Shown piece after piece: positions 11,794 through 24,583 of a stretch of 64,000 bases of DNA. How positions within the stretch are numbered: position 1 is the first letter of the stretch; each line of letters starts with the position of its first letter. The notes beneath the pieces were generated by a model, which searched no databases, was not told where the DNA came from, and saw only the letters and a program-made list of their open reading frames with translations. The position numbers were made by a program, and so were the translations under genes. The stretch is from Glycine soja (lineage: Eukaryota; Streptophyta; Magnoliopsida; Fabales; Fabaceae). Location: assembly GCF_004193775.1 (NCBI RefSeq), contig NC_041008.1, positions 12,543,731-12,607,730 of the forward strand, written 5' to 3'.

Positions 11794-12782
11794 TCAGAAA
11801 TCTACCCTGAGGTTCATGAGAACCCTAAGGCCTTCTTCAGCAGCTCTAGTCGAATCCTTTTGGAGCCTCTTGCTCATGGCTCTAGTGTCTGGTCCTTTCC
11901 TAGGAAGGATTGCATCATCTCCTCCCCCTTGAAGAGAATTTGACCTCAAATCTGTTAGTTCCTCCTCCTCAATATCAGCTTCACCTGCAAAAGTAATTAA
12001 ATAAAAAAATGTTAAAAGTGGTGCTGATTTCATACTCTTCTGGGAGGTCCAACCTATAGGCATTGTTATTGATCCTCTCCAAAACCAGAAAAGGTCCATC
12101 CCCTCTAGGGCTAAGCTTGGATTTCCTTTTAGTAGGAAATCTATCCTTCCTAAGATGGAGCCAAACCCAGTCACCCTCATTAAGAACTAGCTCTTTTCTT
12201 CCTCTATTGCCTTTAGTTGAATACACCTTTGTTTGGTTCTCTATTTGGTTCTTAACCCTCTCATGCAACTTCTTTACAAACTCTAACCTAGATTCCCCTG
12301 CTTTATGTATAAAAGAAGTGTCAAGTGGAAGGGGAATGAGGTCTAACGGTGTTAGGGGATTGAACCCATAGACAACCTCAAAAGGGGACTACTTGGTGGT
12401 TCTATGAACCCCCCTGTTGTAGGCAAATTCTACTTAAGGAAGATACTCATTCCAAGACTTATGGTTGCCTTTCAGAAGAGCCCTTAAAAGGGTGGATAAA
12501 GACATATTCACTACCTCTGTTTGTCCATCAGTTTGTGGATGACAAGTGGTAGAGAAAATAAGTTTAGCTCCTAGCTTAGCCCATAAGGTTTTCTAGAAAT
12601 GGCTAAGGAACTTAACATCTCTATCTGACACAATGGTCCTAGGCAAACCATGGAGTCTCACAACTTCCCTAAAAAAGAGTTTTGAGATGTGGGAAGCATC
12701 ATCCACCTTCTGGCATGGTATAAAGTGTGCCATCTTGCTAAACCTATCCACCACCACAAAGATAGAGCCTATTTTGGGACAT
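11794..12782 (-). pseudogene. Ty3/gypsy integrase and polyprotein C-terminus, degenerate
   Basis: On the minus strand the integrase core begins near 12782 with [17 protein letters not shown] (first catalytic Asp) and [13 protein letters not shown] (second Asp). The third part and the C-terminal domain follow, with LHERVKNQIE and GDWVWLHLRKDRFP, ending near 11981. A further conserved tail, LQGGGDDAILPRKGP, runs to 11794. At least one in-frame stop lies inside the core, after FLSHF, and the frame shifts between 12268 and 11981. Reverse transcriptase, RNase H, protease and gag are missing, so this is a dead 3' fragment. Confidence 0.75.
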
Positions 12783-12909
12783 CCATTTGCATCATCGGTA
12801 TCCTCCTCTGAGGAACACTTTGATGTGGAGGAATGAATTTCCTTTCCAAGCACACTTCCATTTGATTCTTCACCACTCATACATCCTTGTGACTTCCATC
12901 GCCAACACA

Positions 12910-13440
12910 TACACTAGACCTTTTCAGTTTTACTTTCTTCTGAGACTCTAACTTGACAAATCACACCATTAACATTAATATTGAATCTGTTGTTGATGGA
13001 TTGAGAAGTTGAATTTAACAACAACAGTCGAGCTATATCCATATGCTCCATATTTTTAGTTTCCAGAGCTATTTTAAATAAGGGTGCCACAGAGGCTCAC
13101 TACCCCTGAGAAGCATTGCTTCCTCCAAGCTTGTAATGGGACTCCTTTGTATATAACCCAGTAGAGTCTATTGTTGGAGACTATGCCATGGTTCCATTAT
13201 TGGACTACAAAGAACAATGACATGATGCCTTCATCTTCTTTTGAGTTGATAAGGCTTTGTGACTTCTCCAAATCCAAACCACTTATCAGAAGCAAATACC
13301 CATCTATATAGTTTAGTTTTATCATCCCACTTTCTGCCATTACTCTAGCTTTGTTGAATTTATCGAACATTGATAGGTCCTTCAAGTTACCTATAAGACT
13401 AGAGTACATATGTTGTTATTTCCCTCCCTCTTCGCTCACC
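12910..13440 (-). pseudogene. DUF4283-like (LINE/retroelement-associated) remnant
   Basis: A minus-strand reading from about 13409 (MYSSLIGNLKDLSMFDKF, then NYIDGYLLLISGL) continues, with stops, into RLYWVIYKGVPLQAW and FSGVVSLCGTL. This pattern resembles the DUF4283 domain found in the first ORF of plant LINE-type and other retroelements. It lies downstream of the LINE reverse transcriptase on the same strand, the reverse of normal LINE order, so the pieces do not form one simple element. Recognition is from motif memory. Confidence 0.4.
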
Positions 13441-13576
13441 ATATCTCATTTCATATGCCCATTCCCTTGCACCTGAGTGATTCTATGATTAAGGTACTCT
13501 AGCAATCGCAACATACGTATTTGTTATTCCCTTTGGATCTACATTTTTCTTTATGGTTATGCTTTCTTATTCCTCT

Positions 13577-15240
13577 TCATACTACTATTTCCTCTTTGCT
13601 TAGGTCATGACTACTCATCTCATTTTTGAACCTTGGAATATTGACATGCAAGTTTTTGTCCCATATATGGATCTGGTTAGGTCTCTTCACCAAATTCAGA
13701 TCATTTTGGACACCCTCATAGGTAAGAAAACCAAATTTGAAACCTAACCTAGGTAAGGCCAAAAACATGGATTTTAGCAAACAAATTCTCCCTCCGAAAG
13801 ACAAATGCCTATGCTTCCAATTACTAATAAGTTTCTTGGTGAGTTTTTGAATAATGGGCTCCCATGTGGCTTCTTTTAAGGGATTAGCCCCAATAGGGAT
13901 TCCCGATTACACAAAAGGAGCACTTATAACTCTATAATTCAACATAGAAGCAAAAAAAAAAAAAAAATCAACCATTTCATTAGACACCCCTATCACTATC
14001 AACTAGCTTTTTAAAAAAAAATATTTTCAACCTCGAAGCAAGTTCAAAAATCTAAGAATGCATTTCATAGTGATCACATTTTTCAAGAAATGTTAAGGAA
14101 AAATAGAGTATCATCCGCAAATTGTAACAAGTGTACCTCCAACTGATGATCTCCCACTTTTACTCCTTCAAACAAACTTTTTGCCTTTGCTTCTCGCGTT
14201 AGTCCCGCTAATCCCTCTGCCTCACAAAGAAAGAGAAATGGTGCTAGAGGATCACCTTATCTTAACCCTCTTTGCATGCCAAACTCATCCGTAGGACTCC
14301 CATTCACAAGTATCGAGACTGATGCCAATTCCACACAACCTTTGATCCACTTTATCCACACTTCATAAAATCCCAACCTGCTAATCATATAATTTAAAAA
14401 CTTCGAAGACACAAAGTCATATGCTTCCTCAAAGTTGATCAGCTTTAAAGACTAGGCACTTCTTGTTATTATCTTTCCTCAACTCATCAACCACTTCATT
14501 TGCCACCATGACTCCATCAAGCATAAATCTTTCTCAAATAAAAGTGATTTTGCCTCTCATCAATTACCTCTCCCAAGACTCTTGTCATCCTGGTTGACAA
14601 AATTTTTGCCACCATCTTATACATGCACCCCACAAGGTATATAGGTCTTTACTCCCCTAAATTGATATGGTTATTTCTCTTTGGAATAAAGGAGATAAAT
14701 GACACCTTCCCCCCTTAGGAAACACTCCATGGGAATGGAACTCTTAGATTACCTTTGAGAAGTCCTCATGAAGTAAGTTCCAAAATCTTTTACTAAAAGT
14801 GAAATTGTATCCATTCGGACCTAGAAATTTATCTCTATCACAATCTCACACCACTTACTTAATCTCTTCAACCTCAAAAGGGGCAATAAGGGTACCATTA
14901 TTGTTGTCACTAATTTTGTTGAAGTGAACCCATCAAGCTTTGGCTTACACCTCTTCCCTCTCTTTGAACCTCTCTTGAATTTTTTTTACCTCCTCTTTCA
15001 CCTTTGCCATATGATCTTGCCAAACATCTCCCACATACAATCCTCTTGTGAATTATTTTCTCCTCCTACCATTTATCGTTGCATGAAAGAACCTAGAGTT
15101 TTCAAATTCATTTAACAACTCCTTTCTATTCAATAGCACTTCCTCACTAACATCCTCGTCATCTTGAATATCAATCCCATTAATCATTGTAATCAACTCT
15201 TTCTTCTTTTGTTGTAGATCTCCAAAATATCCTTTCACTT
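13577..15240 (-). pseudogene. L1-type LINE reverse transcriptase, degenerate
   Basis: Read on the minus strand: the pre-RT linker with SRFFHATINGRRRK (15115-15053), then RT segments with stops and frameshifts. These include LGPNGYNFTF near 14.8 kb, VMVANEVVDEL near 14.5 kb, a GDPLAPFLF-type block near 14.25 kb, the catalytic FADDT box near 14.1 kb, and the thumb motif MSFGGRICLLKSM at 13804. The order fits a plant L1 LINE ORF2. No endonuclease domain is seen upstream, consistent with 5' truncation. Many lesions make it non-functional. Confidence 0.75.
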
Positions 15241-16040
15241 AAGCTACTTTCTTGACCCTTATAAAAACTTTATTTCATTTAAACTACTTTCTTCTTTCAT
15301 TTTTAATAGTGCATTCTTACATCTCTCAATTTTTTTGTTATAGATCTTCATCATAATCGCTTTGTTTGTGATATAATTTTATGGCTAAAATATTTTTGTA
15401 ATTCCTCATAAATACTTGAATTTTGTATTTTCTCCTTAATAATAAATTTCTTCATTTTTTCTTCTTGATAAAATAAAAAAATATTTTTGCTCCTTAACAC
15501 TTTTTTTAATCCATGATAATCAAGAAATTTAGGGCTTATTTTCTAATAAAAAAATTCATAAAAAATTATCACAAAACAAATATAAAATCTACTAATTTTA
15601 ACAAGGACTAAAAAAATGTCAAGGACAAAAAATAAAATTGCTATTTTAATAAGGGCTCAATACATAGGAAAGTTTTATCAAAAAACTAACATAAAATTCA
15701 AACAATAAAATTCAAACAATTATTAGGAATTGAAAACATATTCTAATCTAATTTTATTTCAAAATTCGTGACTAAATAATAAAGTAAACCTTGGAAAACT
15801 TATTAGAGGAGAGAGATCTTAAAACACAAAAGAAAAGCAACAAACAAGGATACATTGATATTTAATTCCAATAGAGCTTGGAATTAGGAGTTACATAGAA
15901 CTCAAAAGCATTGAAACTTGTAACAGGATCCATATATGGTCCACCCAATTAGGAGTTACATAGAACCCGAAAAGCAATGAACCTTATTACAACAGACATG
16001 GATAAAACACACAGGATAATATAAGGTCATATACATGACA
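15241..16040. other. AT-rich non-coding, 3' flank of PLP-A
   Basis: No ORF or recognisable element is seen. A 20-base direct repeat around the string AATTAGGAGTTACATAGAAC occurs at about 15882 and 15948. Confidence 0.5.
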
Positions 16041-16046
16041 TTTATT
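16041..16046 (-). promoter_or_regulatory. PLP-A poly(A) signal
   Basis: AATAAA on the minus strand, 26 nt past the PLP-A stop codon. Confidence 0.45.
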
Positions 16047-16071
16047 CAAATACGTCTAATAACAATATTGC

Positions 16072-19000
16072 TTAAGTTGCATGCATTCGGCCAGAAGGGA
16101 CTTTGACAGATTCAATAATTCGGCTTCCTCCTTTTTCCATAGATTTCCTTTTCAGACGCAACTGCCTCTCTGCATATAATTTCTCAGACAACCTTTCATA
16201 AAAGTGAGAAAGAAAAATATTATTTTCACAATTACCATTCAATATAAAATTCAACTAAAAAATATACATATATAATTTACGTGTATCCTTAAATAATTTC
16301 TTTTTCCAACCAAACTTTTAATGATGTCTAACAATTTTGAGAAAAAAAAGGTTAATTTAACAAAATTTCGGTACTTTTAGTATTAAAACACCAATATATT
16401 CTTTTATAATTTACTTTATCATATTTTAACCCAAACACTATAAGTTCAGCTAGAAATTTAAATTCCTACATCCTCTTATGGAAAGAAAACTGATTTTAAT
16501 TTTTATATCTCATGAGAAATCATTCTAAATATAAATTTCAAAATAATTATTATAAAAATTAATAAATTTACTATACACAAAAAAGTTTGATTGAATGACA
16601 ATATAAGAAACCATTGAAGTATTCTAAATAAATTCAATAAAAAATCTTATTGAAAATTTCCTGCTACGATTTTGGGGCATGTGAGTATGTGTACATTCCT
16701 AAGAAAGAGTCTACGCACCTGTCAAGAGCTTCAGCATTTGTTTGGTCTAGTTCAACTGGGACAAAAGTATTCACATTCATCCTCAAAGCTTTTTGGAGCA
16801 AGAGGTTTTTTCCTACCTTTACAAGATTATCCATGTTTTTCTTGTCAGCATTATCCATTTCTTCCATGGATGGATCCAGGTTATACTCCTGTCATTACAT
16901 ATGTATCATCAAGATCAATTCAATTTCCTCCTATAATCAAGAAAATCCTTTAAATTTTGGAATTAGTGTCATAAACCACAGCCATTATGGTCTTATTTGG
17001 ATAAATTTTCTTAATATATAAGAACTTATAGTATAAGAAAATAAGAACAAAAACTAACTAACCTTCTCTTTTAAGATTAAATATTCATATGCGTAACCCA
17101 ATTTGTAATATTTCTTTTATTTAGAAATTCCAAAAGTTGATTTTAACTTATATATGAATGAGATAATTTTATCTTAATTATGGGAGAAGTTTATAAGTGC
17201 TCATTAAAAAATTTATTCAAACAAAACATATATATACCTCAATTCGAAGATAGTTATCCGCAGGCAAAACACCTGGAAACACTGTGGCAAGATAGTAGTG
17301 GATCATGTTTGTACTATATAGAGCCTCACTAAAAACGTTAGTGCTGCTAACTAGCCACTCAAGTTGACACAAGCCATCAAAGATGCCAGATAACTTCTCC
17401 TCAGCTTTTATTGTTCCTGTTCCTAATGACAGCAACAGGATTTCTTTATGCTCATTGTGTTGTATCACTTCGCTCACAGCAACCAACGCCTAAAATGAAA
17501 TTTAATTTCATCTCGTGAAACTTTTGATAGACCATATTTCCATATTCAAGGAAATTAATAATGAATGCAATCTTTCATGATATTAATTACATTAAGATAT
17601 GTAACTTGAAAGTTACTTTTCATCCCACCCTTAAAATCTGATAATTATAACTAGTTACTCATTAGAACCAACTAATCTTAACAATTATAAATTTTCAGAA
17701 AATAAATAGTGAGAATTGAGAGGAATGAGTTACTTTCTTGGAATAACTTGATATATTGTAGAAGTTAAAAATTAACATAATAAAAGGAAATACGACTTGA
17801 GTGAAAGCACATGTTGACAGCCAATTTAATATTCAACTCTGCATGCTAATAATTAAGTAATTTTATATTATTGTTGAATACTTGGGAGTGAACTTCATTA
17901 AGTATATTTGTAATCCTCTAAATGCATGTTTAGGTTTAACTTAATTCTCATTCAAAAAAGAACGAAATTAAAAATAATGTTTGAGCTTTTTATAACATCA
18001 AATCCATAATGTTTTATGTATTAATTATTTTTTTCAAAAGATACTCTTAATTATGAGTTTTTTTTATTTCAATAAATAATAAACGGAATACATTAATGTC
18101 TTATGTTCTTAGATAGTTTAACTTTATCATGTATAGAGTATTTTAGAAATCCTACTTTGATTATTCACTTGCATAGTCAATAAATAGATTATTGATGAGA
18201 GATAGTATAGTAAATAAAATTAATAATATTTGAAAAAAGAATCAATGTATGTCCTTTTAATATTAGGGATAATTTGAAAAAATCATACAATGTATGATAA
18301 ATTTAATTATACTAACTAAACTAAAAATATCTTTAATTCCGGTAAATCAGTTAATTAGATCTTATAAAAAGATCGGACGAAGTAACATCACTGTTTATTT
18401 TAATTTTTTTAAACATTTTAAGAAATAAATAATTGTTTCTGTAAATTTAAGTCATTGATATTTACTGGATTATTAGCAGACATAGCACCATCAACCAAAT
18501 CAAATTGAACACCGTCATTCTGAAATTGGTGCGGCGGTAGATAAGTCGGTGCAGCCGAAGTCCCGATGCATATATCTGAGAGTTTGGCATTTAAGTAAGT
18601 TTCCGTCTTGAGCTGCATGATCAAATTAGCACAAGCAGTATTCAATGGTTAGGCTTGAGAAAAAAGGTTACTCATATAACAATATTATACAGGAATTCAC
18701 TATAAAATATTTTTCTCTCTCTATCTTCTTATAACATTAATTATTTTCTATTAATTATACCTATACTTAATTTTCTCTCTTCTTCCCCTATCTCTCTTTT
18801 CAATAGAAAAAAAGTATATAAGAAAATTTTATGAATAGAATTTCTCGACCAATAATAATGAAACTCAAATTAGGGTTCTATACAAACAATTTCAACCGTG
18901 CTAACCTTATAGTTTGAGAATATAACTGGCTTGGTTTTCCTCTCGTCGAAAGTTGGTATTACCACGTTCGTCAATGTTTTATTCAGTCGTGTTTCTTTCA

Positions 19001-20385
19001 ATATCTTACGAGTTATATCATGTAAGAACTCTCCATTGAATTTGGGACATTTGTCAAGATCATACCAAGCTCTGCATGTTGTGCAGCACAAGATCAATCA
19101 AAACATTTAAAAAATTAAAGGTAAAAATAATTCAATAGTTTCAATTAAATATTCCCCAATTATACTCTTAATTTAGATTTTTGTGAGAATGAAAGATTGT
19201 GTGAGGGAGTTTAAGACAATTCATATACTCTTATTTAATTTCCTTGACTTAAATTTAAAATTTAATTATAATGATCATATCAAATAAATTTTAAGTAAAG
19301 GTTAACTTAGTTTAACAAAGTTGCAAGTGTTCTATTTTTCAAGGTTGATACTTAATATACCTAGGTTCAAATATTTTAGGGCCATAGTTCTTGTAGAATT
19401 GCACGACTTCCGAGGGAGTAAAGAGAGGACTATTGGCATTAGATGAGTTTGGGGCTGCTAACATAGCAGTCATGAGGCCACCAGTACTAGTTCCTGATAT
19501 CACATCAAAATAATGGGCTAAAGATGTTGTTGGATCCTTAGCCTGCACAATTCAATCAAACTAAAAAGCGTTAGAATTCAGGCACAGTTTCTAATATATT
19601 CTAGAAATATTGTTTATAGAAAGTAATTCACTAGGGTACAAGTCACCAAAAAAAAAAGATGAGTACATTTAAATTATACGTGAGTTACTGAATTCATACC
19701 ATATATTTCTTCTCCCACTTTCTCTCTTTGTATTCTCTAAAAATTATATAAAACTTTTGGTATAAAGATATTTTTCACTTAAAATGATTTTATCAGCCGC
19801 AGATGAACCTATGAAGACTCCACGGGGAGGACTCCCATGCATGAAGCATTCAGAAGGTTATTCATTTCCTCTACATGCATATGCTGCTTTTGGAGAAATT
19901 AATTAATGAAATAACATTATATATACCCTTAAAAGAAAAAGTATAAGACAATTAGGGTTTTTTATATTGGTTTTACCTATTAAAAACCCTAATATTCTGA
20001 TACTCCTTTAAAAGGTATCATCAGACTATTAGTTAACGAAATCATTCACCATAATTAGACTACTACTTACTCCTTCTTTAAAAAGACATTAGACTACTAC
20101 TTAACGAAATCTTTGACCATAATTAGCGACAATATTATTGAAGGTTTTAAGCTTTAAGACTAGTTGCACCATACACACACACATAAACAGATCACGGACC
20201 TTAAGAGCCTTGTCTAAGTATTCAAGAACAGTCGCAGGAATAATGCCCCTGATACCACCACCGTCTATGCTGAGAATGGTTGTATGATTTCCATATGACG
20301 GAGATGGTAGCGGTAGCGGTGCATTGAATCCAGCCATCAGTTGGCTGGCAAACACCAAAACAAACAAAAAGAAATACTGAGCCAT
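16072..20385 (-). CDS. Patatin-like phospholipase / lipid acyl hydrolase (PLP-A), seven exons
   Basis: Exons on the minus strand: 20385-20200, 19542-19361, 19071-18906, 18612-18466, 17489-17238, 16888-16719, 16192-16072. All introns are GT-AG and the phases agree, giving 1224 nt and 407 aa, the usual length for plant patatins. Residues 1-22 form a signal peptide ([15 protein letters not shown]), so the protein should enter the secretory or vacuolar route. DGGGIRG (41-47) is the oxyanion loop, GTSTG carries nucleophile Ser81, and Asp219 in DGA completes the Ser-Asp dyad. The family deacylates phospho- and galactolipids and often serves in storage or in stress and wound lipid release. Exon 5 is 42 nt shorter than in PLP-B. 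No lesion was found; expression is unknown. Confidence 0.93.
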
Positions 20386-20472
20386 TAATTGATCAGATAT
20401 TTCACTAGAAGTTGAAGTGGTGTAAAAGAGAGAATGAAATACACCTTGAGAATTCTTCTCAGATGTGAAGCG

Positions 20473-20480
20473 TATTTATA
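20473..20480 (-). promoter_or_regulatory. PLP-A TATA box
   Basis: TATAAATA on the minus strand, about 90 nt upstream of the ATG. PLP-B has the same octamer at almost the same distance. Confidence 0.7.
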
Positions 20481-21606
20481 GACTTTTTTGCGACATTGCA
20501 GAATAGTCACAAATTTTACTATAATGTTGTTTTTTGTTTACACAGGGTGAAGTGCGTGCATAAATAGGACGTAAAACGTTTTTTTCTTTATATATATATA
20601 TATATATATATTGGCAAATATTCAATAAACAGAGTACATACAGTACTGTAACCTAAGTTTATAGTTCTTACTAGATACAATTAAAAAGATAAATACACAC
20701 AAGCTACAGGGATAAAATGCCAATCAGGAAAGAAAAGAAAAAAAAACCATCGAGCATACATTGTTCCTCTTTGCCTTGAACTATGCATGTTTACTATTCG
20801 GCCTTTTTCAAGTCCAATACAACGATGAAGTCAATTTAGAGAGACCCATTGAAACAAAATATTACTTCATATTATCCAAATAGATCAAATCGCAATGTGT
20901 CACAAAAAGATGACAAACAAGACTAGATATCATTTGATAAAACTCCAAAAAAACCCAAAGCCATGTGTTTTATAGTTACAAAGATAATTTATTGAAGATT
21001 ATAATATATTTTTTTATTTGTAGGAATTCTTATATTAGGCTTAACTCAATTTCAATAATTAACTCAAGGGGTGAAAGTTGTTCCTTACTTATATATTTTA
21101 ACTTACTTTGATCTGATGTATAACTTGAGTTTTTCAAAATACACCCCTCACGCCCAACACTTTTTAGGTTTGGTGCATGGATAATAATGATGAGTAACTC
21201 TTTGAATTAATCTTTGATATGTTCTGATATCATCTAAGATTTTTAAAGTGTGGATTTAGGTCTAACTCAACTTCAAAAGTTAGCTCAAGGGATAAAGGTT
21301 ATCCCTCACTTATATACTTTAACTTGACTTTATTTTTATCCGATGTAAGACTTGAATATTTTTCCAATAGAAATTAAACTTAGGTATCAAAAAGTTACAA
21401 ATATAATTTGATAGTTTATAGAAAATGTATCAAGCAAGAACTCTTAGTTTTTTTATTTTTTTTTTAAAAAAAGAAGATAACTATAAGTATAAACCATTTA
21501 ATTATGCATGCATTGTTAAGGTTAAATATTATTTAGTGATAACTGAACAATGGAAATAAGGCATGTACATTTATATTTCAATATTGATGATTTAAATATG
21601 GCTTAA

Positions 21607-21646
<40 letters not shown>

Positions 21647-21743
21647 TGTTCAATTTCCTATAATAAAGGGAGTGTATGAAAGTGGAAACTTTTGGTTATT
21701 GTAAACAATGAAAACTGTAAATTTTGGCAATATAATCATACAT
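20481..21743. other. PLP-A upstream region
   Basis: Non-coding and AT-rich, with (TA)n tracts at 20589-20612 and 21609-21645. Two imperfect direct copies of a roughly 100-bp unit (taggcttaactcaatttc and taggtctaactcaacttc) lie at about 21036-21135 and 21256-21355; they look like a dispersed plant repeat. No gene is seen. Confidence 0.55.
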
Positions 21744-21991
21744 GAAAATCAAAATTAAAATTTATTTAATGGTTACATAACCACCTAAAAAAAATTCTAC
21801 ATTTATCTTTTAATGTTTTTATAAACAAAATGATAAAAGAGGCACAACCAATAGAGATTGGATCTAGCTAGCAAAATGGGTAAGTCTTTCACAATGTAGC
21901 AAAAGTTTGGATCCACATTGGAAGATGTATCTAAATTTCGTGTGTGACCGTTTCTTAAATAGGATCGTTTTTGCAAGAGGATACATGTGAA

Positions 21992-22024
<33 letters not shown>

Positions 22025-22638
22025 CTACAAGTATTTGTGCACTTAGCATCCACCTGAACATGTGATGAATTATTCATTAAAATATAGTTTTTTTTTTCTT
22101 TATGAGTGATTAAGAGTGAATGAACTTCATTGTAAATAATCAATATGTGGTTAATAGTGTATTGAAGTTATTGAAATACTTAATGGCAGTCAACTTTATG
22201 GTACAAGTGATTAATAGTACTATAAGGTTATTTACTAGCATATGAACATACAAATTATTAATATTAATCACATTATAGTTATATATAACTACATCCATTA
22301 ACTCTTAACCACTTTGGATTAAAAAAAAAACTCCTAACCACTTATGAACTATATATAATTAATTATATTTAGATTTTTTTAGAAACAATTAATTATATTT
22401 AGATATGTATGTATGTAATTAACTATTTATCCGAGTGGACGCTAAATGAACATTTTCCAAATATACAATAATCATTTTCAAATGTACCATCGTCATTAAT
22501 CAAATAATAATGATCCAACTACATCGACCAGGCTGTTGCTCCCACACAAAATGGTAATGTAATTGTTGGCCACACATAATTATTGATCGAGGCATCATGG
22601 GCAAGATTGACATACGTGTGTGTGTTGGTCATTTAAAG

Positions 22639-23232
22639 TAGACATGACAACAAAATTCATATGGATCTGAATTTGTCTCGATTTTGACAGGTAATATTTG
22701 AGTTGATTGGGTATGAGTTTGGGTTTGGATTTTTCCCGATAACTAAAATTCGGATACGATATGAGATTACTACATCCGTCACGACCCCAACTCCAGTCCG
22801 GTCCGTCCCGCCACTTAAAATTTTTAAAATTTTTACATAATTTAATCAAAAGGATTAGAATTTTTATTACTAGTTAATTTTATTTTAGAATTTTTACATA
22901 ATTTAATATTCTTTTCTTAACGATTTTTGTAGACATGTGCGCTATAATAAATTTATTGACATATAAGTAATTAAAAATAAATGTTTAACAATCAATTTAT
23001 TTTTCTAAAATTAAATATTTGATATTTCCTTTACAAAAAAAATTATTTTTCTAATTTGAATCAGGTACGAGATGAGATCAAGATACTTGATATCTAACGA
23101 GTACGGGAATGAGATAATAAATTTTAACTCGTTGGGTATCGAGTACGAGTATGGAGACAGACATGTTGGAGAGGCGAGATCGAGGATTGAGGAGACAATA
23201 CTCATTCCCGCCCTGCCGCATTGCCATATCTA
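22639..23232. mobile_element. Non-autonomous hAT-type MITE, 594 bp
   Basis: The left end is TAGACATGACAA and the right end, reverse-complemented, is TAGATATGGCAA, both typical of plant hAT terminal repeats. The 8-bp direct repeat ATTTAAAG flanks it at 22631-22638 and 23233-23240. Copy 1 of the duplication has a single ATTTAAAG at 1140-1147 and no element, which is an empty site. No transposase is present. Confidence 0.85.
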
Positions 23233-23813
23233 ATTTAAAGGTAGGCTGCCAATATAGATAGTATGTAGTAAGAAGAGCAAAACCCAGTTTGATTTAGTGA
23301 TATATATTTGACTAAATGATGAATTTAGTTTTTGAATTTGTGTTTTGTGTAATTTTAGTTCTTGAAACTAAGGAAAACTTAAATAAATTCTTAAAAGTTT
23401 TTTAGGGTTTTCATTTTAATCCCTTGTAATGCTATTAATTTAAAATAATTATTTTAAAATTTATAAATTGATATTAATTTGAAAATGATATTAATTATAT
23501 TATTTTATCTTTTTTAATTTTTTTATAATATTTATAATAAAAATACATCTGATATTTTTAAAATTTGAAATGTGTAGAATGCAATTCAATTTATAAAAAT
23601 ATAAGTATTTTAGATTTTTTCGGATCACATTATATATTTTATAAGAAGATTGTAATGTTTTTCTATGAAAACGTTGTAAATTATTTTTTCTCTCCCTTAA
23701 AAAGAAAATTCTGAATCCATTACTGGATGTGTGTATATGTGTGTACATACATTTATGTGTACTGATGTGTACTGATTAGGTGGATAGAAGAAAGATAAAA
23801 TAAATTAAAATAG

Positions 23814-23855
<42 letters not shown>

Positions 23856-24124
23856 CAATCCTCTACAATTTCATAAAAAGAACTGCTAGGTGTGCAGTTA
23901 TAAATCTAGCCATCAAAGTTATTAAAATTTTATTTAACACTAATTTATTATATAATAAAATAAAATGAATTGACAAGATTCATTCGGTTTTGCTAAAAAC
24001 TGTATATAGGATCAAAATCTGCCGACAGGGTTGTTGTATCATATCCATGTGGAGAACACGTGAATGAGGATTGGGATCTTTTGCAGTTAGGTTTTTAACG
24101 GCATAAAAATCTTGAGAGAAGAGA

Positions 24125-24583
24125 TTATAATTGTGAAATTCGATCCCATTATTGATCTGGTTAAGATAGATCATTAGTTGAATTAATGGGTTAGTGATTG
24201 ATAATGATTGGTCTGATTTGATCCGATATATATTAAAAATTTAAAATTATATATCTATTTATTATATATAAGTATATAATTAACATTATTTGAGTAATTT
24301 ATACTTCAATCAAAATAAAAAAAAAACAATTAATAATAAAGAGGCATAAAAATAATATCGTAAAAATAATTTAATTTTTATTTTATTTTGTAAGATCAGG
24401 CATGTTCGATCAATCCAATCAAGATCCGATACTTAACTGGTAGGATAGGATTTGACTGGATCATCTTGAATTAAGTACATGACTAATCTAATAGTGAAAT
24501 TAATTGTGTTAGGTCATTGAGTTCTAATTACACCGATCCAATCGACCACCGATCCAATCGACCAGATTTCACAAACAAATATG
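24125..24583. mobile_element. MITE-like insertion specific to copy 2
   Basis: Copy 1 lacks this block at the matching point (about 1852). The ends show inverted similarity (TTGTGAAATTCGATC on the left, TTGTGAAATCTGGTCG on the reverse complement of the right), and the interior is rich in GATCC/GGATC motifs. GAAGAGA on the left and GAAGAGG on the right may be the duplicated target. The class is not assigned. Confidence 0.55.
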
